From the NCBI GenBank assembly GCA_947508155.1, contig CANNRM010000029.1:1-6909 (forward strand): a stretch of 6,909 nucleotides of DNA, read 5' to 3'. Shown here piece after piece: positions 1 to 5,845 of this stretch. The stretch comes from Rickettsiales bacterium. GTDB taxonomy: Bacteria > Pseudomonadota > Alphaproteobacteria > Rickettsiales > Rickettsiaceae. A model generated the notes under the pieces. The model was not told where the DNA came from. It made no database searches and saw only the letters and a list, made by a program, of their open reading frames with translations. Each line of letters begins with the position of its first letter. Positions within the stretch are counted from its first letter, which is position 1. Made by a program: the position numbers and the translations under genes.

Positions 1-90
1 ATACAAGCGAAATTTAACCCCAGATTACCTTTAAATGCTTATGTCAGGAAGTATAACACAAAACGTTATATAACGCAACACGTTATGTAA
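1..90 (+). CDS. Possible 3' tail of a convergent gene, unidentified
   Basis: The first plus-strand frame is open from the window edge to a TAA at 88-90, giving 29 codons. The peptide is basic and ends in KRYITQHVM. The other two plus frames close within 33 bases. If real, this is the C-terminus of a gene that converges on murE with only 6 bases between the two stops. A frame of this length is often open by chance, and the tail overlaps a repetitive dyad, so this is only a possibility. No family is recognisable. Confidence 0.2.
   Translation: MQAKFNPRLPLNAYVRKYNTKRYITQHVM
52..86. repeat. Tandem AT-rich dyads with 17-bp period after murE
   Basis: Two inverted repeats lie side by side. TATAAC (52-57) pairs with GTTATA (65-70), and ATAACG (70-75) pairs with CGTTAT (81-86). 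Their centres are 17 bp apart. Read as direct repeats, 54-68 and 71-85 agree at 13 of 15 bases. The junction is a perfect 12-bp palindrome, CGTTATATAACG (64-75). The stems are AT-rich and no U-run follows either one on the murE strand, so they are poor intrinsic terminators. A tandem operator or a small duplicated repeat fits better. Confidence 0.45.
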
Positions 91-96
91 CAAAGA

Positions 97-1503
97 TCAT
101 AACCATTTCCTCACCTCTTCTCTATCATCAAAATGTATCTTCTTTGTGCCAATAATCTGGTAATCCTCATTTCCCTTACCAGCAATGACCAATATATCAC
201 CTTCTTTCAACTGAGACATTGCATATTTAATTGCCTCGCCTCTATCACCAATTTCTTTAGCGTTAGGACATCCCTCCATAGCCATCTTTCTAATAAGGGC
301 AGCATCTTCTGTGCGCGGATTATCATCTGTTACAATAACCATATCGGCTAATTTTGCTGATACTGCGCCCATAGGTTTGCGCTTACTAGGGTCACGATCT
401 CCACCACAACCGAACACTATATACAACTTATTTTTACATAATAATCTCATCTCTTTTAAGCTACTTTCTAACGCACCTGGCTTATGTGAATAATCAACAA
501 ACACATGCCACGGATTGTTCAAAGAAGTGACGCGCTCAAGCCTTCCTGCGACAGCAGTAATTTTAGGCAATACTGCGACTATATCATCAAAATTTATATC
601 ACATGCTTCAAGCATAGCAGCGGCGATGAGTAAATTACTCGCTTGGAAACTTCCAACAATTGGCGTTTTGATTTTATAATGTTTATTATGATATGCAAAT
701 TCTATAGTTTGACCTGTGATCGCTGGTGTACAGGCGGTAATATTAATAGAGCCATGTTCGCCTATAGTCACTATATTAGTATCCTCATCAAAAGCTCTTG
801 CGACATCCTCATCTTCCATCAATTCAGTTGTAATAATTGCTTTTCCACTAGATTTTAAATTTTCAGGAAATAATTTTAGCTTAGCAATTTTATATGCTTC
901 CATTGTGTGGTGATATTCCAAATGATCCTGCGAGAAGCTGGTGAAAGCCGCGGCATCTACAAATATTTGACCTAATCTTTTCTGATCAATGCCATGGCTA
1001 GAAGCCTCGAATGCAAGATGCGTTACACCTTGTTTAGCTAGCGATTCTAATGTTTGATGCATAGTCACAACATCTTGCGTTGTTAGGCTATTATCAGGCT
1101 GTTTAATTGTTACTGATGAGTCTGAACAACAGATTCCTAATGTTCCAATACTTGTGGATTTATATCCTAAATGTGATGCAATTTGTCTGTAATAATCTGC
1201 TACTGAAGTCTTACCGCTGGTCCCTGTTACAGCTACCATATATTGTGGTTTGTTCGGATATAAAAATGCCGCAGCTTCTGCAAGTGCAGAACGCACATCA
1301 TCAACTACTAAAATATTCTCGCTAGCTATATCATGGTTACACACTATTAAAGCGGCGCCATTTTTAATGGCTTCATCAATATAATGCTGTGTATATTGTA
1401 TGCAAAAAAACGCACTTCCGGGTGTGACTTTTCTTGAATCGAAACATAATTCTTTGATTCCGAGTTCTGTTAGTGCTTTTGTGATATTGTCATGCTTCTT
1501 CAT
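97..1503 (-). CDS. murE: UDP-MurNAc-tripeptide synthetase, meso-diaminopimelate adding (MurE)
   Basis: This cytoplasmic Mur ligase uses ATP to add the third stem-peptide residue to UDP-MurNAc-L-Ala-D-Glu. The 468-residue length is normal. The N-terminal UDP-binding domain is followed by the ATP-binding P-loop TGTSGKTS (93-100), the substrate motif EASSHGIDQKR (166-176), and a probable carbamylated lysine at K208 in YKIAK. DYSHKPGALE (337-346) and GCGGDRDPSKRKPMG (365-379) open the C-terminal domain. The DNPR motif (394-397) is the family signature for meso-diaminopimelate rather than lysine. The usual GKGHE near the C-terminus reads GKGNE (442-446), a histidine to asparagine change. The ATG lies inside the end of ftsI (14-nt overlap), with GGAG about 10 nt upstream, so translation is probably coupled. 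It is the last dcw gene visible; no murF start follows. Confidence 0.96.
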   Translation of the reverse strand: MKKHDNITKALTELGIKELCFDSRKVTPGSAFFCIQYTQHYIDEAIKNGAALIVCNHDIASENILVVDDVRSALAEAAAFLYPNKPQYMVAVTGTSGKTSVADYYRQIASHLGYKSTSIGTLGICCSDSSVTIKQPDNSLTTQDVVTMHQTLESLAKQGVTHLAFEASSHGIDQKRLGQIFVDAAAFTSFSQDHLEYHHTMEAYKIAKLKLFPENLKSSGKAIITTELMEDEDVARAFDEDTNIVTIGEHGSINITACTPAITGQTIEFAYHNKHYKIKTPIVGSFQASNLLIAAAMLEACDINFDDIVAVLPKITAVAGRLERVTSLNNPWHVFVDYSHKPGALESSLKEMRLLCKNKLYIVFGCGGDRDPSKRKPMGAVSAKLADMVIVTDDNPRTEDAALIRKMAMEGCPNAKEIGDRGEAIKYAMSQLKEGDILVIAGKGNEDYQIIGTKKIHFDDREEVRKWL

Positions 1504-3229
1504 CTATCTGATACTCCACATGAAGTTCTTCCTCTATCTTAGCATCCTCATCGCCAGTATAAGGGGAAATACCATATAAAGTCACCATACGAGAAATGAT
1601 ATTTTTTGTGAGAGGCGCTGCTGTCCAACCAGCTGTAGCAAATCCAAAAGTTTCCTTAGTTGGTTGTGGATTATCAAGCATTATAAATACTGCATATTTA
1701 GGATTCACTGCAGGAACTACAGCAAAAAATGATGCATCTCTTTTATTCTTAACGTAACGCCTACCTTCGCGTTTTTCGGCAGTGCCAGTTTTTGCGCCAA
1801 CAAAATATCCTTTCACATCAGCTTTCCTACCAGTGCCTTTGCTGACAACAAGGCGCATCAGTTTCAACATATCATCTGATGTAGTTTTTTTAAGTACTGT
1901 AGTGCCCATGACTGGCTCATCGCGTTTTACAAAATGTAATGGATACATTGTACCACCATTGACAACAGGAATGCCAGCGCTTACGAAATGCAATGGGCTA
2001 AACGACATTCCGTAGCCATATGACATTGTAGTCATGCTCAAATCTGTCCAGTTATCATATTTGGGCACGAGGGGATAAGCTCTTTCTGGTAACTCAATCG
2101 CTAATCTCTCTGTCAAACCCAATCTATCTACATATTTTTTAAAATCTGCTTTACCTGTTTCAAGAACAATCTGTGCCATACCAATATTGGAAGAATGTAA
2201 GAAAATTTCCGGAACAGTGTGGAAGCCTACTTCCTTGTGATAATCTTGTAGATTGAAATTTGCTACTCTCATAGCGGTTAGATCATAAGCATCATTTAAA
2301 TGAGTCTTATCATCATCAAGTCCTATAGCCATAGTAAGAACTTTCATGATTGATCCAAATTCATACACGCCTAAACTATATCTGTTAAATAACTGATCCG
2401 CTGAGGCTTGTGCTGGTGAATGTGGATTAAAATCTGGCATACTTACAGCGGCAATTACTTCGCCATTGTTAGGATCTACAACAATAGCAATTCCAGCCGC
2501 GGCGCGGAACGTGGTGATGGTTTTTGCGAGCTCTTCATGCACTATATTTTGAACGCGGGAATCAATCGTAAGCCTTAGCGGTGCTACATCTTCTTTTTTC
2601 TGTAGATGCTTAGTTGTGAGAAATGCATCGTAACTTTTCTCAAGTCCAGCAAGTCCATCATTATCACGTCCAACATATCCTATCAAATGCGAGAGAACCG
2701 AACCTTGTGTATATACCCTCTTTTGTTCTTCCTCGAAATATATTCCAGGAATACCAAGATCATGTATTGTCTTTTGTTCTTTTGTTGTTAGATCCCGCTT
2801 AATCCAAGCAAAAGTTTTGGTCTCTTTTAGATCTTTGATCAATCTTTTTTTGTCGATACCAGCAACATTTTTAGTAAGTTTTTCTACTGCATCATTGATA
2901 TCAATCATTTTTTTAGGATTCGCATAAGCGGAACTACCAGGCACATTAATAGCCAGCAGAACACCATTGCGGTCTACTATTTCACGACGAAAATAATCGC
3001 CTTTTGCGTAGATATGTTTGTCCGGTGGAGTGGTAAGAGCTACCACAATTAGTTTATATCCAACAGCAAAAAAACATAAGGAAAGACAGATAATCAAAAA
3101 TACTAATCTAGAAATCAATGCCTTGCTACCCGTATCCCAAGCTCCCAAAGCAAGCAGCATCGAAACTAAACCGCCCTCCTGCTCCGGGCGTTGAGAAGTT
3201 TGATGAGTTTTTTGCCAAAGTATCGTCAT
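1490..3229 (-). CDS. ftsI: Septal peptidoglycan transpeptidase, penicillin-binding protein 3 (FtsI)
   Basis: This class B penicillin-binding protein cross-links septal peptidoglycan in the periplasm as part of the divisome with FtsW and FtsQLB. The 579-residue protein has a short cytoplasmic N-terminus and one membrane anchor at about 41-65 (RLVFLIICLSLCFFAVGY). A pedestal domain begins near DRNGVLLA (86-93). All three catalytic motifs of the transpeptidase domain are intact: SIMK (293-296, nucleophile S293), SSN (346-348) and KTGT (480-483). The usual proline before the catalytic GS is phenylalanine here (EFGSIMK). The acidic C-terminal tail, rich in Glu and Asp after about 558, is unremarkable. 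The start overlaps the ftsL stop by 4 nt (ATGA) and has AGGA upstream. MrdA (PBP2) is a related alternative, but the position between ftsL and murE points to FtsI. Confidence 0.95.
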   Translation of the reverse strand: MTILWQKTHQTSQRPEQEGGLVSMLLALGAWDTGSKALISRLVFLIICLSLCFFAVGYKLIVVALTTPPDKHIYAKGDYFRREIVDRNGVLLAINVPGSSAYANPKKMIDINDAVEKLTKNVAGIDKKRLIKDLKETKTFAWIKRDLTTKEQKTIHDLGIPGIYFEEEQKRVYTQGSVLSHLIGYVGRDNDGLAGLEKSYDAFLTTKHLQKKEDVAPLRLTIDSRVQNIVHEELAKTITTFRAAAGIAIVVDPNNGEVIAAVSMPDFNPHSPAQASADQLFNRYSLGVYEFGSIMKVLTMAIGLDDDKTHLNDAYDLTAMRVANFNLQDYHKEVGFHTVPEIFLHSSNIGMAQIVLETGKADFKKYVDRLGLTERLAIELPERAYPLVPKYDNWTDLSMTTMSYGYGMSFSPLHFVSAGIPVVNGGTMYPLHFVKRDEPVMGTTVLKKTTSDDMLKLMRLVVSKGTGRKADVKGYFVGAKTGTAEKREGRRYVKNKRDASFFAVVPAVNPKYAVFIMLDNPQPTKETFGFATAGWTAAPLTKNIISRMVTLYGISPYTGDEDAKIEEELHVEYQIDEEA

Positions 3230-3630
3230 TGCTTCCTTTTTAAAGATGCTTTTTGTACGTATTTATTACCCATATGTTTATAATTCCATCTTGTTGTTTT
3301 GGAATGAGTTATAGCTACCTTCTCAGATGCTGTTGTTTCGGTTGGCGCGGGTTGAGTATTATTAATAGGATCTGGCATCATTTGTTCTGGTGAAGCGGTA
3401 GAAAGATTCAAATATTTCGCTGCAAGTTTACTGAGTCTAGTAGAAGATGTAAGATATACATATTCAGTTTTGAGCATATTTATATTGCCTTTTTCACCAT
3501 TTACTTGCTTCTGAATTTCTGCCAATTCAAAATTTAAAGTTTCAACCTCGCGCTTCATGCTAAATAGCACATATCCAGAGAGAAAAATTACCGCAAGACC
3601 AATAATAGTAATAGCTCTATGTAACATCAT
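3226..3630 (-). CDS. ftsL: Cell division protein FtsL
   Basis: FtsL is a small bitopic divisome protein that pairs with FtsB and FtsQ and helps activate FtsWI. The visible layout fits: a very short cytoplasmic N-terminus, one membrane helix at about 6-24 (ITIIGLAVIFLSGYVLF), then a coiled-coil stretch at about 26-57 (REVETLNFELAEIQKQV). The family-like RLSKLAAKYLNL follows at 65-76. The Pro/Thr-rich, then basic tail (about 80-134) has no recognised domain. FtsL diverges fast, so position between rsmH and ftsI is a large part of the evidence. Two ATG codons stand in tandem at 3630 and 3627. GGAGGG (3634-3639) ends 3 nt from the first and 6 nt from the second, so the true start may be the second ATG, giving 133 residues. 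Confidence 0.85.
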   Translation of the reverse strand: MMLHRAITIIGLAVIFLSGYVLFSMKREVETLNFELAEIQKQVNGEKGNINMLKTEYVYLTSSTRLSKLAAKYLNLSTASPEQMMPDPINNTQPAPTETTASEKVAITHSKTTRWNYKHMGNKYVQKASLKRKQ

Positions 3631-4562
3631 AAACCCTCCGCTATTTTAATGGCGCTTCTGAGTTTTGCAGAACGACATCTTGGGTTGCGTCTTACTTCTG
3701 CATCGGTTGGAACCAAAGGCTTTCTATGTAATATTTTGTAGATAGAAATTTCTTCTTTCGATGCAACATGCGACGGAGATAAATGAGCATATTTCGATTT
3801 TGCAACTTTCTTTGATGAATTTTTGGTCAAATATTCCTTGGCTATTTTATCTTCTAAAGAATGGAAAGTCACAATCACGAGTCTGCCTCCAAGCGTTAGC
3901 ATAGATGATGCTTTTGACAAGAAAGTCTCAATCTCTTCCATTTCGTCATTCACCCAAATACGGATAGCTTGGAAAGTTTTAGTGGCAGTGTCAATTTTCC
4001 CGGGTCTGTGGCCTATAGCTTTGCGCACAATCTCAGCAAGTTGTGTGGTTGTAGCAATTTCCTCTTTCTCGCGTACTGCGACAATAGAACGAGCTATACG
4101 CCTTGATGCTATCTCATCGCCATATTCATAAATCACTCGCGCTAATTCTTCTTCTGGGGCGTTATTAACAAAATCTTTCGCACTTTTCCCATCTTGTCCC
4201 ATGCGCATATCAAGTTCACCTGCATGCATGAAGGAAAACCCACGCTCCGCTTGGTCAAGTTGCATGGATGAAACGCCTAGATCAAGTACTATCCCGTCAA
4301 AAAGTCTGTTTTTGTCTGCATATTTGCCCGTATCTGCGAAAGTGCTATTCACAAACGTGAATTGGTCTCCAAATTCAGCCTTTAATGGGTCTGCATATTT
4401 CTTAGCGCTAGGATCTCTATCGATCGCAATAACGCTAGCCCCCGTTTCTAGCATAGCTTTTGTGTAGCCACCAGCACCGAAAGTGCAGTCAAGATGTAGC
4501 TCTCCAGTTTTTGGAGAAAGATTCTCGATGACTTCTTGTAGCATTACAGGGGTATGATCCAT
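3627..4562 (-). CDS. rsmH: 16S rRNA m4C1402 N4-methyltransferase RsmH (MraW)
   Basis: RsmH uses S-adenosylmethionine to methylate N4 of C1402 in the decoding centre of 16S rRNA. The 311-residue length is standard. The methionine-cofactor site is LDCTFGAGGYT (24-33), followed by the acidic AIDRD (46-50). Further family blocks are LDLGVSSMQLD (93-103), the small inserted helical domain, TKTFQAIRIWVNDE (194-207), VTFHSLEDKI (231-240) and the C-terminal RRNPRCRSAKLR (291-302). All expected blocks are present and nothing looks damaged. The start lies 1 nt after the mraZ stop, and the stop overlaps the first ftsL ATG by 4 nt, so it is an internal gene of the operon. A run of six G 7 nt upstream is the only candidate ribosome binding site. 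Confidence 0.97.
   Translation of the reverse strand: MDHTPVMLQEVIENLSPKTGELHLDCTFGAGGYTKAMLETGASVIAIDRDPSAKKYADPLKAEFGDQFTFVNSTFADTGKYADKNRLFDGIVLDLGVSSMQLDQAERGFSFMHAGELDMRMGQDGKSAKDFVNNAPEEELARVIYEYGDEIASRRIARSIVAVREKEEIATTTQLAEIVRKAIGHRPGKIDTATKTFQAIRIWVNDEMEEIETFLSKASSMLTLGGRLVIVTFHSLEDKIAKEYLTKNSSKKVAKSKYAHLSPSHVASKEEISIYKILHRKPLVPTDAEVRRNPRCRSAKLRSAIKIAEGL
3634..3639 (-). promoter_or_regulatory. Ribosome binding site GGAGGG before ftsL
   Basis: A strong Shine-Dalgarno match lies in the last codons of rsmH. It ends 3 nt before the first of two tandem ATG codons and 6 nt before the second, so by spacing it favours the second. Confidence 0.7.
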
Positions 4563-4563
4563 A

Positions 4564-5019
4564 TTATTGCCCCCCTATATTTTTAAGAAGGCCACGATTG
4601 TTTTTTGCGATATCTTTTGCTTGTTTCAAGTAATCTTCAAATTTAGTAGGATGCCATATCTCGAATACCAACCCCTTACCAACAAAATAGGCCTTTTCAT
4701 CAATAGACGCATAATCTGCAAGCGCTTTAGGAAGAACTACGCGCCCTTCGCTATCAAATGCAAGATGCACTGATTCACCGAGAATCGTTGTTTCGAAAGC
4801 GTCCCTTTCTTCAGAATATGGGTCTAAATTTTCAATAATTTTGCTAAGTTCAGCAAGGCGCTGTGTACTACAAGCTTCTAAACATTGATGTTTGATTGAC
4901 GGATATACAATCATGCCTGAACTATTTCCATTGCCAAGGATTGTACGATAATTTGCGGGCACGGATATACGTCCCTTTTTATCGATACTACCTAGATATT
5001 TAGAAAGAAATATATTCAT
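4564..5019 (-). CDS. mraZ: Transcriptional regulator MraZ
   Basis: MraZ is a ring-forming DNA-binding protein that, in Escherichia coli, represses the dcw operon it heads by binding TGGGN repeats. The 151-residue protein shows the two expected SpoVT/AbrB-like halves. Each carries the family motif: DKKGRISVPANYR at 13-25 and DSEGRVVLPKAL at 89-100. The length matches the family. It is the first gene of the cluster, with rsmH 1 nt downstream. A near-consensus promoter and four boxes of the MraZ type lie upstream, which supports autoregulation. The ATG at 5019 is chosen because the family N-terminus (FLSKYLGSIDKKGR) begins just after it. The upstream bases (aacagtgaaaa) hold no good Shine-Dalgarno, so initiation may be weak. 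Confidence 0.96.
   Translation of the reverse strand: MNIFLSKYLGSIDKKGRISVPANYRTILGNGNSSGMIVYPSIKHQCLEACSTQRLAELSKIIENLDPYSEERDAFETTILGESVHLAFDSEGRVVLPKALADYASIDEKAYFVGKGLVFEIWHPTKFEDYLKQAKDIAKNNRGLLKNIGGQ
4570..4575 (-). promoter_or_regulatory. G6 run acting as ribosome binding site for rsmH
   Basis: The final mraZ codons (ATA GGG GGG CAA TAA) contain six consecutive G, ending 7 nt before the rsmH ATG. This is the only purine-rich block at a fitting distance. It doubles as coding sequence and is a homopolymer. Confidence 0.5.
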
Positions 5020-5076
5020 TTTTCACTGTTCATTTCAAAGTCGACACTTCACTGCTAGTTTAACCGTACCATATTT

Positions 5077-5111
5077 TGGGAGATTATGGGATTTATTGGG
5101 AAGAAGTGGAA
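5077..5111 (+). promoter_or_regulatory. Four MraZ-type operator boxes
   Basis: TGGGA occurs at 5077-5081, 5087-5091 and 5097-5101, and the variant TGGAA at 5107-5111. Each is separated by exactly 5 nt, giving a 10-bp period and one face of the helix. TGGGN repeats with 5-nt spacers are the known MraZ site in Escherichia coli. The array overlaps the mraZ -10 and runs through the predicted transcription start into the leader, a position suited to repression. The TGGGA reading is on the strand opposite to mraZ. Function is inferred from this match. Confidence 0.85.
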
Positions 5112-5138
5112 TATATTGTACAAATTTTTTTCAGTCAA
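5110..5138 (-). promoter_or_regulatory. Promoter of the mraZ-murE operon
   Basis: On the minus strand, TTGACT (5133-5138) and TATATT (5110-5115) are separated by exactly 17 nt, five of six matches to each sigma70 consensus. Predicted transcription starts near 5103, leaving a leader of about 84 nt before mraZ. It is the best promoter in the window. Confidence 0.8.
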
Positions 5139-5244
5139 GTGTCATTTTAGCTACAATCGACTATTTACATGATATTTTTGATATTTTTTTGTAGAATGCA
5201 TTTTGTATTTGCAAAGCTTATACAAAACTGCAATTGCCATATGT

Positions 5245-5250
5245 GGAGGA
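5245..5250 (+). promoter_or_regulatory. Ribosome binding site GGAGGA for the small unknown gene
   Basis: GGAGGA lies 3 nt before the ATG at 5254 and decides that start over the upstream TTG at 5203 in the same frame, which has no such site. The spacing is rather short, but the match is strong. Confidence 0.65.
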
Positions 5251-5253
5251 TGG

Positions 5254-5568
5254 ATGCAAAAACAATATTTCAAAGAAGAAAAGTGCTTTATATCTCACGA
5301 TATAGATGAAGTTGTGGATTGGGTCACTCTGTCGCCTGAAGATGTTATATTCGAAGTATCACGTTACATGGCGCTAATACCAAATCCCGCATTAAATAAT
5401 ACTAGGAGCGAGGAGCGAAGCCTATCTTTTATAGGTGAGCAGACGAGCAACGACGTAGGATTAATTCCGGGATTTGGTATAAGAAGTGCATGGCGCGAAG
5501 TTACAGAGAGGATGCGCAGCCATCAAGAAGAGCAATTATTGGGGTCAGATACAGAGTGTGATGAATAA
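5254..5568 (+). CDS. Small protein of unknown function with an in-frame palindromic insert
   Basis: This is a 104-residue protein that I do not recognise. It has no signal peptide and no membrane segment. The N-terminal third (MQKQYFKEEKCFISHDIDEV, then VVDWVTLSPEDVIFEVSRYM) is acidic and likely helical. The C-terminus (SAWREVTERMRSHQEEQLLG) is charged and ends in SDTECDE. Residues 42-76 between them come from a palindromic repeat and read as low-complexity polar sequence (NNTRSEERSLSF). Removing them would join the two helical parts. The ATG is supported by GGAGGA. The gene diverges from mraZ and stops 4 nt before the 3' end of tRNA-Cys on the other strand, leaving no room for a terminator. 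Possible -10-like hexamers upstream lack a fitting -35. It is probably a real gene, but one known only by its open frame and ribosome binding site. Confidence 0.65.
   Translation: MQKQYFKEEKCFISHDIDEVVDWVTLSPEDVIFEVSRYMALIPNPALNNTRSEERSLSFIGEQTSNDVGLIPGFGIRSAWREVTERMRSHQEEQLLGSDTECDE
5377..5480. repeat. Palindromic element inside a coding region (Rickettsia RPE-like)
   Basis: The terminal arms ATACCAAATCCCG (5377-5389) and CGGGATTTGGTAT (5468-5480) are perfect 13-bp inverted repeats. Pairing resumes inside with ATTAA (5391-5395) and TTAAT (5461-5465). The centre is a separate hairpin, CCTAT (5421-5425) with ATAGG (5431-5435) around a 5-nt loop. A tandem GGAGCGA repeat lies at 5405-5418. The element contributes 35 codons without a stop to the host gene. 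Size, symmetry and in-frame position match what is known of Rickettsia palindromic elements; membership of a named family cannot be judged here. Confidence 0.75.
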
Positions 5569-5572
5569 ATAC

Positions 5573-5646
5573 TGGAGGCCAGGGTCGGAATCGAACCGAC
5601 GATAGCGGATTTGCAGTCCACGGCATTACCATTTTGCTACCTAGCC
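5573..5646 (-). tRNA. tRNA-Cys (anticodon GCA)
   Basis: The 74-nt gene, including an encoded CCA (5573-5575), folds as a full cloverleaf. The acceptor GGCTAGG (5640-5646) pairs with CCTGGCC (5577-5583), with one G-U pair. The T arm is GTCGG TTCGATT CCGAC, and the anticodon loop CTGCAAA carries GCA at 5612-5614. The discriminator is U73, an identity base for cysteine in bacteria. It has its own promoter upstream and converges with the small gene ending at 5568. Confidence 0.96.
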
Positions 5647-5655
5647 ATTGTGTAT

Positions 5656-5684
5656 CTTATACAGTATTTTGGGGAAATGTGCAA
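5656..5684 (-). promoter_or_regulatory. Promoter of tRNA-Cys
   Basis: On the minus strand, TTGCAC (5679-5684) and TATAAG (5656-5661) are 17 nt apart. The -10 matches consensus at five of six positions; the -35 keeps TTG only. The tRNA begins 9 nt after the -10, so the 5' leader would be very short. The -35 resembles the TTGCAA before tRNA-Leu. Confidence 0.65.
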
Positions 5685-5697
5685 TGTTAATTTCTAA

Positions 5698-5712
5698 AAA
5701 TGGTATCCATTT
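5698..5712. repeat. 15-bp dyad upstream of the tRNA-Cys promoter
   Basis: AAATGG and CCATTT form a perfect 6-bp inverted repeat around TAT. It begins 13 bp upstream of the tRNA-Cys -35, a distance at which a DNA-binding regulator could act. No known operator is recognised, and a short dyad like this can occur by chance. Confidence 0.3.
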
Positions 5713-5723
5713 ACCTTTTAAGC

Positions 5724-5830
5724 GTCACCCCCGCGAAGGCGGGGGCCCAGTAAAATAATTTCGCGTTAGCGTCATAAAAAAATAGCCAAAAGGATTATAT
5801 CAATTGGATCCCCGCCTGCGCGGGGATGAG
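5724..5830. repeat. Pair of inverted GC-rich hairpins, mobile-type intergenic repeat
   Basis: Two versions of the same hairpin face each other about 62 bp apart. The left has a 7-bp stem, CCCCCGC (5728-5734) with GCGGGGG (5739-5745), loop GAAG. The right has an 8-bp stem, ATCCCCGC (5808-5815) with GCGGGGAT (5820-5827), loop CTGC. Flanks match when one copy is reversed (GTCA...CCAG against CTCA...CCAA), so the whole is a composite palindrome of about 107 bp. The interior is AT-rich, and AGCGTCA recurs at 5721-5727 and 5768-5774. Hairpins of this GTCATCCCCGCG type are widespread repeats in proteobacteria. GC content is far above the surroundings. The right copy lies 18 nt past the nfu stop and could also end that transcript, though no U-run follows directly. 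Confidence 0.75.
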
Positions 5831-5845
5831 ATTTCAGATGCCATA

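Noticed and set aside
133..2791. Several plus-strand open frames of 60-77 codons opposite murE and ftsI
   Set aside because: They lie antisense within strongly recognised genes, have no ribosome binding sites and no protein-like composition.
3823..4773. Plus-strand open frames of 68-102 codons opposite rsmH and mraZ
   Set aside because: They are antisense shadows of conserved coding sequence with motifs on the minus strand.
5060..5065. TTAACC as a CtrA half site upstream of mraZ
   Set aside because: The partner half at the required 7-nt spacing is missing, and such hexamers are frequent in AT-rich DNA.
5203..5253. TTG start that would lengthen the small gene by 17 residues
   Set aside because: No ribosome binding site precedes it, whereas the ATG at 5254 has GGAGGA just upstream.
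5808..5827. GC hairpin after nfu as a classical intrinsic terminator
   Set aside because: The stem is strong but the next minus-strand bases are ccaattgat, not a U-run, and a mirror copy exists nearby, so a repeat element explains it better.
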